Source: Acanthacorydalis orientalis (lineage: Eukaryota > Arthropoda > Insecta > Megaloptera > Corydalidae). Taken from it: a stretch of 64,000 bases of DNA. The translations under genes and the position numbers were made by a program. The DNA lies in the NCBI GenBank assembly GCA_034766995.1, contig CM068321.1:11279026-11343025 (forward strand). The letters run 5' to 3'. Below are positions 1-12,130 of the stretch, piece by piece. A model generated the notes under the pieces. It saw nothing but the letters and a program-made list of their open reading frames with translations, had not been told where the DNA came from and ran no database searches. Numbering within the stretch: the stretch's first letter is position 1; each line of letters opens with the position of its first letter.

Positions 1-1389
1 CTGAGAAGTTCTTACAGTTTAAACAGTGGGGGGATGTGATTCTTTTTTTGAATGGTGTTTATCTATGATGATAGTATGGTCGACCAGTAATTTTGTCTAA
101 ATAATATAATTCATCTTCTACTGTTTTGTAGTTTTGCTTTTATTTAATATTATGTTTGATAATTTGTCATTTGATGAATCCTATTGTGGTTAACATTTAT
201 TTTCTTTTTTGTGTTTAGTAAATATAATAGTGATAATTTTGTAATGTTAGAATCTTTTGTTTAACTTTTTGTGATTTTGTCTGCTTACTCATAATCTACT
301 ATACTAATAACTCAAACAACTTCAAAAAATGAAATTTTCAATTTCATAGATAATTACAGTTCTGACCATATAGCTTAATTACTTTTATAAATGAATTCTT
401 TTCTCATTACACAAATTACAAAGAATGTTTCTGATTAAAAATATTCAATAAATGATTATAAATACGTTACATCTATGAGTATGATGGAATCGCCATAGAA
501 TTTCCCATAAATAAAAATTGAAATTGATCAATAAGCATTTATTAAATATTTTTGATCAGAACTTTTTCAAGTTATATCTTCAAATATATTAATAGTTATC
601 AATGATATTTACTACTTTTTTTATTTCAGTATATCACATTATTAATATTGAGTTTTGTAATCTTTTTAATATATAAAATGCAATTTCATTAATTTAAAAT
701 AATTTAAAAAAGAAGCAGTTCTTCACATGCTGTAAAAGGTTAATGTAATTTATTCGATACATACATACTCAATGTTATTTGCTTCACTGGATCTAACAGT
801 TTCATATGACTTATGAAATACAAGCGTAATTTATTTTTTCATCTGGAAAATTAATAACATATACTTGACTGAATCTCAGAACAAACTTTTGAATTAAATC
901 TAAATCATTTTCTTACGACTAGAGTATTGAAACATAAAAGAAGTTTATCTCGTTTGAATATTTATTATATTTATTGTCAGTAATGATTAAGATTTGCCTA
1001 ATATCGCAGTTCAAATTTAAATATTTTTTTTAAATTTATATCCGATTTATAATTAGTTGAGATAATGAGTAATTTTCTTTATCTTTCATTTTTAGTTAAC
1101 TAATGTACATCTTTTGGATTTTAATAAAAAAATATAACGTTATTTTTTTTAAATACTAGGGAGCTCTTCTCTTACTCGTCTCCCCTTCTCTAACATTGAC
1201 TCTTCCCTAACAAATAACAGAAATTAACAAATGTTACCCACAAATAATCTGCGTAAAATGTAGGTTGTTAAATTTTTATTCTAAAAGTTTATAAAAATTA
1301 ACAGCAAAAAAAAACTGTTATAATGTTTAACCATTTTTTTACTCTAAACTTTCAGTAAATACAATCTTTTGAATAAATTTCTTGTCAGT
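1..1389. other. AT-rich noncoding stretch
   Basis: No gene is visible on either strand. The sequence is intron-like and AT-rich. It holds two fragments of the dispersed AT-rich repeat described separately (about 370-462 and 525-575) and a short pyrimidine-rich patch near 1160-1210. Confidence 0.6.
370..462 (+). repeat. Dispersed AT-rich repeat, copy 1
   Basis: The copy starts with AGCTTAATTACTTTTATAAA and continues with TGAATTC. About 60 bases later comes AATATTCAATAAATGATTAT. The same two blocks, in the same order and spacing, recur at 19283-19370 and 29703-29790, and in reverse at 61470-61592. The shared order argues for an old dispersed element rather than chance AT content. No coding capacity is seen and the family is not recognised. 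Confidence 0.4.
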
Positions 1390-1580
1390 TTTATACTGAA
1401 ATTGTATAGCCTTTCGTTGTATACCGTGAGGAGCTACATACGTATGCCTGATGTCAACTAATCACAACAGGAATCACGTGATATCCATTAAGCAATTATT
1501 GATGATCAGGAAAGTAAATGGTTAACGTGCTACTTGGGAAGCATAGCGGGAAGAGCGGAGTTTCGAGAAGGTGGTTACAC
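1390..1580. promoter_or_regulatory. Small GC-richer island with E-box
   Basis: Complexity rises here above the flanking AT-rich DNA. The island contains a palindromic E-box (TCACGTGA, near 1477), ACATACGTATG and GCATAGCGGGAAGAGCGGAG. It looks like a conserved noncoding element, but neither an exon nor a core promoter can be read from it. A regulatory role is inferred from base composition only. Confidence 0.25.
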
Positions 1581-2757
1581 GAAAAATATAAAAATAATAG
1601 AATTATTTTTATATATAGAAAAATAATTTAATTTCTTTTGCATTTTCACTGTTCACTCTATTTATTTTATGATAGGAATTCATAAATCTGGACTGTGTCA
1701 ATCTGAAAACTTTCATAATGCACAATTCGTTAACGATTATTTTCTAACAACTCACGATCCTTTTACAATTTGTAGTTATGTAACTACTTACAATCCTGAT
1801 ACAACTTGTTATTGCGTAACGATTTATTTTTCCATATAATTATTCCATTAACACTGGCAGTCCTACCGACATTATCGACTAATTATTTTGCAATCGAACT
1901 CGGGTTTTCTCGAATATTTCGGACTGTTCTCGAGTTTATATTTTAGTAAACGTTTAAGACGTTTCTACGACATGCTTCTTAGAATTTTCTAGGAAATTTT
2001 CAATCTAATTCTCCAGAAAATTTTATAACTAATTAGGTTTTTCTGAACAAATCTTTTTTTATTTAAATTTTATTTTATTTCCCTTTTACTGTTCGTTCAG
2101 TCGCCATAGTATTGTAAACTAAAATATACTATTTTTTTCTTATTGAAGTTTATTTAACAAAGTATAGTTAATATAACTGCTAGTTAAAATTAAATGAAAA
2201 TATATATATATATATATAAACATATATTTGTGTGTATATATTCTACAAAAATAATATTTAAATAATATATATTTATCTAAAAATAAGAATCATACAAAAG
2301 AAAACTGCTAATCAATTTATATTATATTAAAATGCAGGAACTTCGTAAAGTAATTCAGTTCTTAATAAAGTAATGTATGATAATTTTTGAAAGCTCAAAG
2401 TCAAATACATTAGGTAATAATTGAAAAAATTAATCATTTGTTCATAAGCTAATAAAAAATATATCGTCCGTTAACTAATAACTTTCTTGTTTTAAAAAAA
2501 GGAACTAATACAAATATTTATATATTACATTACATAATTAATATAAAAAATAAACACTTTAAGATATAAATTGACTTCTACACTAATGTTTCTTTTCTTT
2601 TCGCTTTATTCCCATATATATATATAAACAATTTCTATTCTTAAAAAGAATTTTTTCTCTTACGTATATAAATTGTTCTTCATATATAAATTGCATACAC
2701 AGGAATGAGTACGTATATGTGCGTACATACATAGATACGTACATACACACACACATA
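1581..2757. other. AT-rich noncoding stretch
   Basis: No gene, RNA or transposon remnant is seen. It contains a short (TA)n tract near 2200-2218. Confidence 0.55.
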
Positions 2758-2820
2758 CATATATATATATACACGCACATATATATATATATATATATAT
2801 ACGTACACATATATAAATCC
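2730..2820. repeat. Compound (CA)n/(TA)n microsatellite
   Basis: An imperfect array of CATA, (CA)n and (TA)n units is broken by CGCA and CGTA interruptions. Translated frames through it give Tyr/Ile/Cys/His-rich strings that are artefacts of the repeat. Confidence 0.9.
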
Positions 2821-2879
2821 GCTGTATACATATATGTACACACACCGAAACCAATATTTCTTTTTCTGTATGATGTGAT

Positions 2880-3170
2880 GTTATTATTTTTCCGGATCAT
2901 AAAGCAAAATCGCTTTGCAGCAATTTCTTGTCTGCGATTTTGATAGCGCGGGGAATCGCGTGTAGATAATTTGGCATTCTTCGCGCCAACAACCCAAAAA
3001 ATGGGGTAAGAAGCGGCGCAACGCATCGGGGTTGGAAAACAAAATAAACGCAATCGCGTCGGCATGTAGAAGAGAAGAAAACCATTACGGCGAATCCATT
3101 TGAGTGGAATATCTGATACATGTTCGAGGTGAGCCGCGCACATTATCTCTCGATCCACTCACACATACTC
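2880..3170. promoter_or_regulatory. GC-rich island, possible exon or promoter
   Basis: This is a GC- and CpG-richer segment, with AGCGCGGGGAATCGCG near 2945, in AT-rich surroundings. The minus strand has an open frame of roughly 90 codons across it, which then runs on into the neighbouring microsatellite. Its listed start is a GTG, and the encoded sequence matches no family I recognise. On the plus strand a good splice donor, GAG|GTGAGC, lies at 3126-3127. The island could hold a 5' exon or a regulatory element. The minus-strand frame is probably fortuitous. Confidence 0.3.
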
Positions 3171-6100
3171 ACATCCTTACAACAGTATCTTTATTATTAC
3201 TATTTGTTTATTTGCGGCTACTTTATACAAAATTGAAAACTATGTGAGTGAGATAGTATTTTTTGTACAGGCATTTTCCTTAACATCTACTCTGTATATC
3301 CGTTTCTTAGAACAAATTATTCATACGGATGGTCGATATTATTGTCTTTAGATTAAATCGTAACGAATACTTTGATGTTTTGAATAAGGTTTAAACGGTA
3401 TTAAGAGATGAGAAATTTCGTGGAAACGACGGGCGATAGAATATCTCTTACGATTTTCAGTTCCGTGAAAACATTCTTTGTATATATAAATATTTAACGA
3501 ATTAAGTTATTTTGAAAGCTAATCAAATAAATGTTTTATACTTCGAACTTGATCCACATACAAGAAAAATAAAATTACGTTAAACATCGATGTAAAGATT
3601 AATTCAATAACGCATTTTCACCGAAATACTTTATCGTTATTTACAAACAAGACCTAAAATTATTTAATCTGCTAGTAGTCTCGGCAAAATATAGAATAAT
3701 TATATTTCTGTGCGTTAATCACATTCACCAATAAGTTTACTTTCATTTGTAAATATATATTTAACTTACTTATTTATATGCATATTTTACAAATTTTTAG
3801 AAGAGAAAAAAGATTCTAAAAATCTGAGAATGTTCTTTTAATCCTTATATTTTTAAAACAAAAATATTGAAAAATATATGTAATAATTAAAAAATATTTA
3901 TTTAATGAAATTGTGTAGGTATGTTGAGATAAATTAATCGAAAAAAATTTTTTTTGTTTATATGGTAAATTGAAAAAAATCATTTGCGGAAGTGAATTTA
4001 ATTGTAGTACAAAAACTATATTCTGATTTTATTTATTATTTTTTTAAAAATACACCATGTGTTCTTATTAAAAGTAAATGATTAAGGAAATTAATTTAAA
4101 AATTTCGATTTATTGAGATTAAATTATATGTTTCTCAGTAATACGAAGAATAATTTCTCTAAAGATGCTTCAGTTGAAAAATCAAAACTCTCTGCGGAAT
4201 AATATTTATACTTATAATTTTATTTCTATTTTATCAACCCATTGAATTTATATCTTCTTCAGTATTTTTTTATCTAAATTAAAATTAAATATCATCGAAT
4301 GTTTGTTTGAAAACTTATCAAACAGTTTCTTTATAAATACTATCTTATTTTATATCTACAATTTCTTCATTATGAATCATTGAAAATAAAGTCATTATAT
4401 TGATCAATAATGTAGAGCCAAAGTACTTGAATAGACGTTCTGACTGATGTCTATTGTGTTATTTAAAAACAACAATTATTAAATTTTAGGCAGGTAAAAC
4501 TTTTTTTAAGAAATTTCCCATTATTATACATCATAACTAAAGTGATCAATTATTAGAATCTTATATTAACTTGTAAATTCCAATGCGATTTGACCAAAAT
4601 ATTTGCATTAAGCCCAATAAAATAAGCAAGTGTTATCTGACTTACTTCTCTACACTGTAACAAGTTTTATGGCTACAAGTCTGCCAACTTGTTTATGCAG
4701 TCAGTTGTTAGCTCCTTTCTCTATGTTTATTTTATTGCTCTGGAGTCGTAATTATTTTATAGTACTGTTTACGGTATGCATATTCAGTACATTTCATAAC
4801 ATGAAAATGCAATAATTTGTGATTATGTACGTTGTTCTATTTCATAAAAGTAAAATTTTATTTTTGAACAATTAATAAAAGCTAAACAAAATAACTATTT
4901 TCAGCATATACAATAAACAGAACAATTCATTATTCCATGATTAATTTGTAAATTATCCACTTTAGCCTCTAAAATATTTCTTCATTGGATTTTATATCTC
5001 TATGTGCTTAACAGTTTTCTTTACTTAATTCTTTATTCGACTTTCATTGCACGATTTTATTGAAAAAGTATCAAAAGTAATTAATTAAATTTCATTATTA
5101 AAGAAAAGTTCTTTTCAGAATTCAGATGACATGTTTAAATACTTTTCAGTAATCTTTTCTTGTTTTCTATAATAGGGTTTCTTCTTGTAACATCTAGGCA
5201 TCTTAAGAAAATAAATAATTCTGTTACCGTTTTGTAACAATTTAATTTTTATACCTGTTTGTGCAATAATATAGTAATAAAATATCAAATAAATAATTTA
5301 TTTTAGGAAATGTTTCTTTTCGTAAAATGAATGATAATATTTTAAACGTAGATAAATCGGATGATTAAATTTGTAAACGTGTAAAACCTAACATCTGTTT
5401 ATATTCAGTGACAACGACGTATTTTTTTCCGGTCACACTGAAATCTCAATGTTTATAACTGATCACATGATGATCACATTGTGTTTTTGTTTATATATTT
5501 AGGGTTCATGTTTTAAAGTGAATATACGTGTTTACTGTCTTCATTTATATTGAATAGTCTTATTTTTATTTCATGTTTCTTTGCTTTTTCCTATACTGTA
5601 AATCAAAAATCTTTCAGTAATCTTTATTTTCTTTAGTATTAAAAATGTAATCGGCACAATTGATATAATATGACAATAACTGGTACATTTTAGGAATTAC
5701 TTCTTCTTGATATCTTAATTTTTTCTTTAATATATCTATTTCTTCAGTTAATTTTGTATTTATTTTCCCACGAAACCTTAGCCATACTCTTAATTCTTGC
5801 CTTATATTTAATTAATTGCATGTGTTATTTACTACTTTAGTCCAATTTTCTTTATTATAACCTGAATATATTTAAGAAATATAAATAAAATATTTTTATC
5901 AGATTAAATTCTCTTTTATAGTTTTCAATTTATTATTACTATAGTAAAAGACAGTTAAGTAGTTTATCTACTTTAAGTATCCTAAAAGGTCAGTAAAATA
6001 TATAAATACGAGTTCAACATGAGTATTTATATATATTATGTCGTATAAAAAAGCAATTTATTTAAAATAGACTGAAATAAATTATCAATAAACCGTTTAT

Positions 6101-6235
6101 GAATAAATTAAAAAAAATCAAATCGAAATTAATTTTTTATATGAAGAATTCACGACATCGTTTAACATTTTACAGTTCAAGTGTGCAATTAAAAAATATG
6201 TACACGTTATGTATTAATATGTACATATATAATAT
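3171..6235. other. AT-rich noncoding stretch
   Basis: I see no gene, RNA or transposon in about 3 kb of AT-rich DNA. The open frames present are short and of simple composition. Confidence 0.55.
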
Positions 6236-6570
6236 ATAAAGTACAGGTCGTTATCTAATTATATCTAAACTGGATCCGTGTTATATTTTAAAGTTGCTGA
6301 AATAATCTAGTGAATTAACGAGCACGTGAACATGTGCTAAAAAGGTTAATAGTGTGTGTTCAAAGATAAAGTACAGGTCATTAGAGCAACATAACGTAAC
6401 AGCGTATATAATGATGAATTGTGCCATAACTGGCCGGCCAAGACCACGTAATAAGGTTAGTAAAATAACTTACTGGCGCACTTACATGTCCTCTAATAGT
6501 ATTTTTGGTACGTAATGGAATAATGGCGACACAAATAATATTAAGCGCGAGTTGAAGGGATTATATCGAA
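6236..6570. promoter_or_regulatory. Motif-dense segment with repeated GTACAGGTC sites
   Basis: An 18-base block beginning ATAAAGTACAGGTC occurs twice, at 6237-6254 and 6366-6383, with one mismatch. Each copy contains an AGGTC(A)-like core resembling a nuclear-receptor half-site. Between the copies lies an 18-bp inverted repeat, AGCACGTG-AA-CATGTGCT (6321-6338, one mismatch), with E-box character. A perfect palindrome, TGGCCGGCCA, sits at 6431-6440. The density of structured motifs in AT-rich DNA suggests an enhancer. No coding frame is evident. Confidence 0.3.
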
Positions 6571-7593
6571 ATTATGGTTTGATTTATAATACTAGACAGT
6601 AATTAATAACAGTCAACGTGTGTAATTTACGTTTTGTTTTATATGCGAGCCAGTTTTATTTATTTGAAACGTGTAAAAACATTTTTTTGCTTGCGAATAT
6701 CCTTAAAACCATTTAAGTTTATAGAAAATATTATAGATTGAGTTTAAAGAAAGTGGTTTATGCTTGTTATTTCTTTTCGAATACAGTAGGAAAACCTTTT
6801 TTAAACATGCTATTTTTGCAAATAAACAAGTAATTTCAAATATTAAATATTTTGGAATAGTTTTTGTTGTTACTAGTAATACCTAGAATAATAAATTATA
6901 TTAAATATTGTGGCAGAATAATTTTATTAAAAGAGTTATATAAAGAAAATGTGAAATATAATACACTTAATTCACATATAATTCTACACAAAAATAAAAT
7001 CTTCCTCTATATTCAAAGTAATTAATATATTCTTTTCATTTTATTATGAGCTTTATAAAATTTTTATCCATAAACAATTATTTAGTTGGAAAACTTGTTA
7101 TCCACTACTATTTGTGCCTTTGGTTGTACGTTCTGCAGATAATCCGTCATCATCTATCAGTTAGCACGTCTCGTTAGAACAATCAATATACTATTATTTT
7201 TTTAAAAAAAAACAATATTTATGTATCAATATATTTGTTAACAATCTAAATAAATTCATTTTTATAAATGAATATTCCACTTATGTTTTAAACAAACGTT
7301 TTTTTCTTATCGAAGTTTTTGTTATTTGGTTATTCATACTTTTAAATATTTTCATTCTTATTTTGATAATGATTTCATCATCTCCAAAACAATAAAATAT
7401 ATGAAAAAGTATATATTAAATCTATTTACAATAATAGAGCTTTAATATTTAGTAGTTTTATTTTTATAATTAATAGTATAATTTTAGTTCATTAGATTAT
7501 ATTTCCAAACGGAAAATTTTACAGGGACGACATTCGTTATAATATTTAAAATTATTAAGGTATATTACCTGTTGGTTAATAAAAAGTATTACA

Positions 7594-7632
<39 letters not shown>
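7594..7632. repeat. (TA)n microsatellite
   Basis: Roughly 35 bases of alternating AT, preceded by CATATATG. Confidence 0.9.
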
Positions 7633-7638
<6 letters not shown>

Positions 7639-7934
7639 GCATATAGTAAGTTATGTCTCACTTTATTATGCGATGAGCTATAGATTACTTTATTCAATAC
7701 TTAACTATTTAACTGTTTCAAGTCAAAGTTTAGGTCATATAAATTCCACGATGGGTTATTATCTGTGCAGAGTTAAAATTAAAGTACATGCGATACATTA
7801 TTACTTAATTAAAATCATGAAGTATTTCATTTATTAAAAACATTATTTTTATTGTGTATTAAAAATAACTTTAATACCATCTTTAATGGTTTTCTCAAAA
7901 TTTATAACAATACTGAAGACTATTCTGTCTTTGA

Positions 7935-8030
7935 GGCCACCATTCTTTGCTTTTTTTCCTGAAGAAGTATCCATCTGAAAATGACGAAAGCCGAAACTGA
8001 TATTAAAAAAAGAAACAAAGAATAATAACC
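7935..8030. repeat. Imperfect hairpin around a CTGAAGA...GAAA core
   Basis: The left arm (about 7940-7957, CATTCTTTGCTTTTTTT) pairs imperfectly with the right arm (about 8004-8022, AAAAAAAGAAACAAAGAAT). The intervening sequence starts CCTGAAGAAG and ends GACGAAAGCCGAAAC. Similar CTGAAGA...CGAAAC strings occur near the ends of some retroelements. A hammerhead-type core was considered, but stem II does not pair. It is best read as a decayed repeat. Confidence 0.3.
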
Positions 8031-9004
8031 TCCAACACAGAAAAAAAATATTTCAAATCCATGTATACAGGAAAAAATAAATTAAAAATAACAATGTTAG
8101 TAATTAAAATACTAATTAGAATAAATATACTAATCGATTAATATTGATGCTTCTATGTTGCCAATATGAAAAATTCATATATAAAAAAAATATAGTTTTC
8201 AAAGTTTACTTTTGTACAGATAATAAATAATGACAATATTGAGACGGTAATTATTTTTTTAGGTAATTCTTTAAAAAGAAAGTTAATTAAAATGAAAGAT
8301 TTCTTCTGAAAAAAAAATATTTGTTTCAATATATACAAAACTGTTGTTTCTTAATATCAATTTAACTTAAATTCATTCATTTATATTTAAAAAATACTAT
8401 TTATGTTTCGTTTATTCTAGTCATTCCCGTCATATATTTTTAATTATTTTATATTCTAAAACCTTCTTCAGTTATTTATATAGACGATTTATTCTATTAA
8501 AAATCGCTAATTGTAATTGACCCAGAAGATTATTAAAATGGAAATATCAAAAAATAAATTTATTTTTTAAGAAATTGAAATAATGTATAAACTTAAGTTC
8601 ATATTTAATTAAATACTTAATGAATTGACAGTTATTTAAATATTGATATTAATACACAAATTTCTTGTAAAACTCAGTGGATTTAATTTTCTAATAAAAC
8701 ATATTGTGGTGTATAATTATTACAATTATAATAAGTAGTTTCTGAACCTTATGTAATAAATTTTACTTTCTTTAATTATTTAATTTTTTACTTGCGACTG
8801 TTGCTTAGTTATTTACAGATTTAATTGTTTCTACTTTTTGTTGTTCACGGGAAATGTTGATTTAAATCCATATAAAAATGAAAATAAAAATCAAGATGAA
8901 AATCAATTATTCTAATAATAATAAATTTAATTATATGCACAATAACGAAAAAGAAACACTAAATAACTGGTAAACAAGAAAAATACATTTTAATTAATTT
9001 TTTT

Positions 9005-9120
9005 ACACATCCTTAATACTCCTCAACCTTACATCTACCATACAAGGTCTTAGATATTCCTTATACAATCCATATAATGATCAAAATCCTTATAAATATT
9101 CCTTTTATATTACCATAGAT

Positions 9121-9172
<52 letters not shown>

Positions 9173-9360
9173 TATTAATATTATAAGGCATATAAAATGA
9201 GTTTACATGATACTTATATGGTAAATAAGGTTACATTTGTATAAGAACAAGATTTCGTACAAAGTTTGTATAAGGACACCTTATACAAGCTATATATGAT
9301 TAGATTAAGGTGAATTTATATGTTACTTATACGGTTCATATAAGGTAACTTTTTATGGCA
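9005..9360. repeat. Degenerate ATAAGG / CCTTAT repeat block
   Basis: Short units such as CCTTATA, TATAAGG, ATAAGGT and ATATAAGGTAAC recur on both strands around a central (TA)n array (9127-9168). CCTTAT-type units dominate on the left and ATAAGG-type units on the right, giving loose inverted symmetry. The origin is unknown: it could be a decayed palindromic element or a diverged minisatellite. No coding frame is present. Confidence 0.4.
9127..9168. repeat. (TA)n microsatellite
   Basis: About 42 bases of uninterrupted AT alternation at the centre of the ATAAGG repeat block. Confidence 0.9.
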
Positions 9361-9963
9361 CAATATAAGATTGAAGCTTACTATGAATTATTTGAAATTT
9401 ATATTCCAAATATATATAATATTAATTAACATATTTATAGTTTTTAAAATTTATAAAACCGATTCATATGTTTTCTTATCTTAATGAAATTAAATCATTT
9501 ATAAGAAAATATAAAAACGGAAGGGCACGTATTATTTGGTCCTTAATTTGAACCAATAACTAAATACATTACAGGTTTTAAAACGTTATTTTTTATAGAT
9601 AAAACTATTGAAACTATTATCCTGTTTAATTAAATTAAAAAATCCTTTTATTTTGATTTTTGTATTTGAATAATACATTTTTTATAGTTCATTAAAGACC
9701 ATTTTATCTAAGACCATTTAACTATTTTTACTACACATAAATATTTTTAATCTGGATTGCAGTCATTTAATTTCTGTGTTGCTTTCAATTAAACTATTTG
9801 CTATGTTATGCAAAGAAGCACAATATAAGTTTTTGTAAACATATTAATCCTTAGAATTTTTCTATTATCTTATCCTTTAGTAGAGAAGATATTATGTAGC
9901 ATACTCATTAAATTAAAACTACATTGTATGTGTTGAATTTAAAATTAATGAAATATATGTGTT

Positions 9964-9964
<1 letters not shown>

Positions 9965-10018
<54 letters not shown>

Positions 10019-10035
10019 ATATATATATATATGTG

Positions 10036-10067
<32 letters not shown>

Positions 10068-10077
10068 AGAGAGAGAT
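9965..10077. repeat. Compound (TA)n-(TG)n-(GA)n microsatellite
   Basis: A long (TA)n run is interrupted by GTGTATATA units and ends in (GT)n followed by (GA)n. Confidence 0.95.
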
Positions 10078-10778
10078 AAAACAATAGATTTATTAAAATA
10101 ACTGTTATTTTTATGAAGTCAGACGTTTCATTAAAATAATTGAAAATTTTTACTTTATAATTCCTTTTTAATATATTTCAGTAATTTTTTATTTCCATAT
10201 TGATTATAATTGTCATTTTTCTTTTTAGGTGACTACGAGTATTTTCATCATTTTAATATTGTGGTGAGTTTTTACTTTTTATTTTTATAACCATTAATTT
10301 CTTACATAAATTATACAATATACAAATTATTAAAAATATTTTTTTATTGAAATTAATGTTACATTGGGTGATAACAAATCGTATATTTTGTGTTTAATGG
10401 TTCTGTGAGCAAAACTTTTTATTCAATTATAAAATTTTATTCAATATGAAATAAAATAAATGAAAATAATAGTAACTTATGAAAGAAAACCTTGCAGGAA
10501 AATGATATTCTATGTATTAGTTTATTCTATCTCTACATATTTTCTTATAATCTGATCAAAAAACATAAATATCTACTGTTTTCATATCATTTTGTGTATA
10601 TTTCAATTCTTTATACTTATTATTATTAATATGGTGTTAATTCTTTAATAGAATATAATAATAATATATATCATAATAATAATATATCAAAATTTAATAT
10701 GACATAATATAAATATATATTATAGTAATAATATATCAAAATTTGAGACACCAATTACATTTAATACTGACACACGAC

Positions 10779-10781
<3 letters not shown>

Positions 10782-10821
<40 letters not shown>
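10782..10821. repeat. (TA)n microsatellite
   Basis: About 40 bases of AT alternation, preceded by GACATG. Confidence 0.95.
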
Positions 10822-10826
<5 letters not shown>

Positions 10827-10930
10827 TAATAGGGACAAATATTCTACTGTACTTAATTCCATTATGAATGAGAGTTTACAGTAACATTATTTTGAAATTA
10901 TAATTATTTAAAATTTTTATCAAAATATTA

Positions 10931-10933
<3 letters not shown>

Positions 10934-11022
<89 letters not shown>
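10934..11022. repeat. Long (TA)n microsatellite
   Basis: About 90 bases of AT alternation with a single ACAT interruption near 10961. Confidence 0.95.
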
Positions 11023-11026
<4 letters not shown>

Positions 11027-11539
11027 AGTGTATTTACAATTTGAAAACTGCTAATCTGGTAATAATAATTTTAAAAAGAATTAGTTATAGTAAGTTGAAT
11101 TATTTTCCATGGTCTTTTAAATTAAATCTATTTACGAAGAAAACGAAAAACGATAACGTGAAAAATACGGAACACATATCTTCTTAATTCTCAATAATTT
11201 AAAAATGTAAAAACTGTCTTTTAAAATTTTTAAAAATTGAAAATAAATAATTCGGTAATTCTTAAACTGAAATTAATTTGCACAAAGAAGACATTTTTAT
11301 TATTAATAATAACTAATATAAATTTATTATTTCACGCCGTTATTTTTCGTTAAGTTTAATGTCTGTAATCCGGAAAAGTTACTTGCAATGATGGAATGAC
11401 TGAGAAAAATCGAACGAACAAATAACTGCACGCAAACTAACTAGTCCATTATAAACTCATTTAATTTATACAGTTTGATTGATTCAATAAATCAATCACC
11501 GGGAGAAAAAATCAATTATCCCGTCTCATTGCACGTGCC

Positions 11540-12130
11540 TGCCAGACGATGACTAAAGTAATTTGTATGAAAATTTGTAAACGCATCCAAAATATGTCAT
11601 ACCGCGGGGGTACTGCCGCCGTCATCACCGGTCCTCTTGCCCCTCAGGCGTACCGCATTCTCGGCGCAGTACAGATGGCTCCGTTCCATGTCTTCGGCAT
11701 GCCGGAGCGACCACCCGCCGCCGCTAGGTACGTAGCGTGTCCTAACCCCTAAATAGCTCGTCGGCAACCCCGAAATTTAAAAGGGGATTTATTCTGTCAA
11801 TATGGTTTTTACACCCCTCGTTTTATCTCTCATCACCTTATCATTTTGTGACGTTATAAGGGACGCATACGCGGAATGCATAATGGGTCCCCAGCGTCGT
11901 TGCATTCTATGTAGCCGACGAAAAACGAGATCACTTGAAATGTGCCAGTGAGTGTTATAGATGAGGATATATTCGAGACGAACGTTGCGAGTAGTGACGT
12001 CGTGAAAATGTGTAACGTAAAAGTTTAAATGCGATATGGCGAATCCTCTTATCGATACGACGACCGCGGGATTAGTTTTATGTACTTGTAGATATCGTTC
12101 TCGACGTAGTTTTGAACACTTTTAACGAAT
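11540..12130. promoter_or_regulatory. CpG-rich island (promoter or exon region)
   Basis: One of the strongest GC/CpG islands of the window, with abrupt AT-rich borders. It contains the candidate exon at 11594-11727. Downstream is a structured noncoding part with GTGACGTTATAAGG, GACGTCGTGAAA and TATCGATACGACGACCGCGG. Such islands in AT-rich insect genomes commonly mark promoters or first exons. Here that is an inference from composition. Confidence 0.4.
11594..11727 (+). CDS. Candidate coding exon in GC island (partial gene)
   Basis: An open frame from an ATG at 11594 runs 44 codons into a strong splice donor (CTAG|GTACGT at 11727/11728), leaving phase 2. The encoded sequence is of ordinary, non-repetitive composition: it begins MSYRGGTAAVITGP, continues QAYRILGAVQMAPFHVFG and ends MPERPPAAAR. 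A pyrimidine-rich CCTCTTGCCCCTCAG just before GCGTACCGC could instead be a splice acceptor, making a shorter internal exon from about 11650. The frame continues upstream to 11549, but that part is AT-rich and less protein-like. I recognise no domain, and the gene is unknown. It may be a first coding exon or an alternative N-terminus of a long-intron gene. It could also be a chance frame in a CpG-rich regulatory island. Confidence 0.35.

Larger units (their letters stand above)
6571..9000. other. AT-rich noncoding stretch
   Basis: No gene is seen. The stretch includes a (TA)n array and a hairpin-forming segment, both listed separately. Confidence 0.55.
9361..11540. other. AT-rich noncoding stretch with several (TA)n arrays
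   Basis: No gene is visible. The region is dominated by three long (TA)n arrays and AAT/ATA-rich DNA (about 10620-10740). Confidence 0.6.

Noticed and set aside
2583..3158. 191-codon minus-strand open frame, the longest in the window
   Set aside because: More than a third of it is translated microsatellite and AT-rich repeat, the start is not ATG, and the remaining part matches no family. The GC-rich portion is reported as an island instead.
7935..8030. Hammerhead ribozyme
   Set aside because: CTGAAGA and GAAA strings are present, but the intervening stem II does not pair and stems I/III are not evident.
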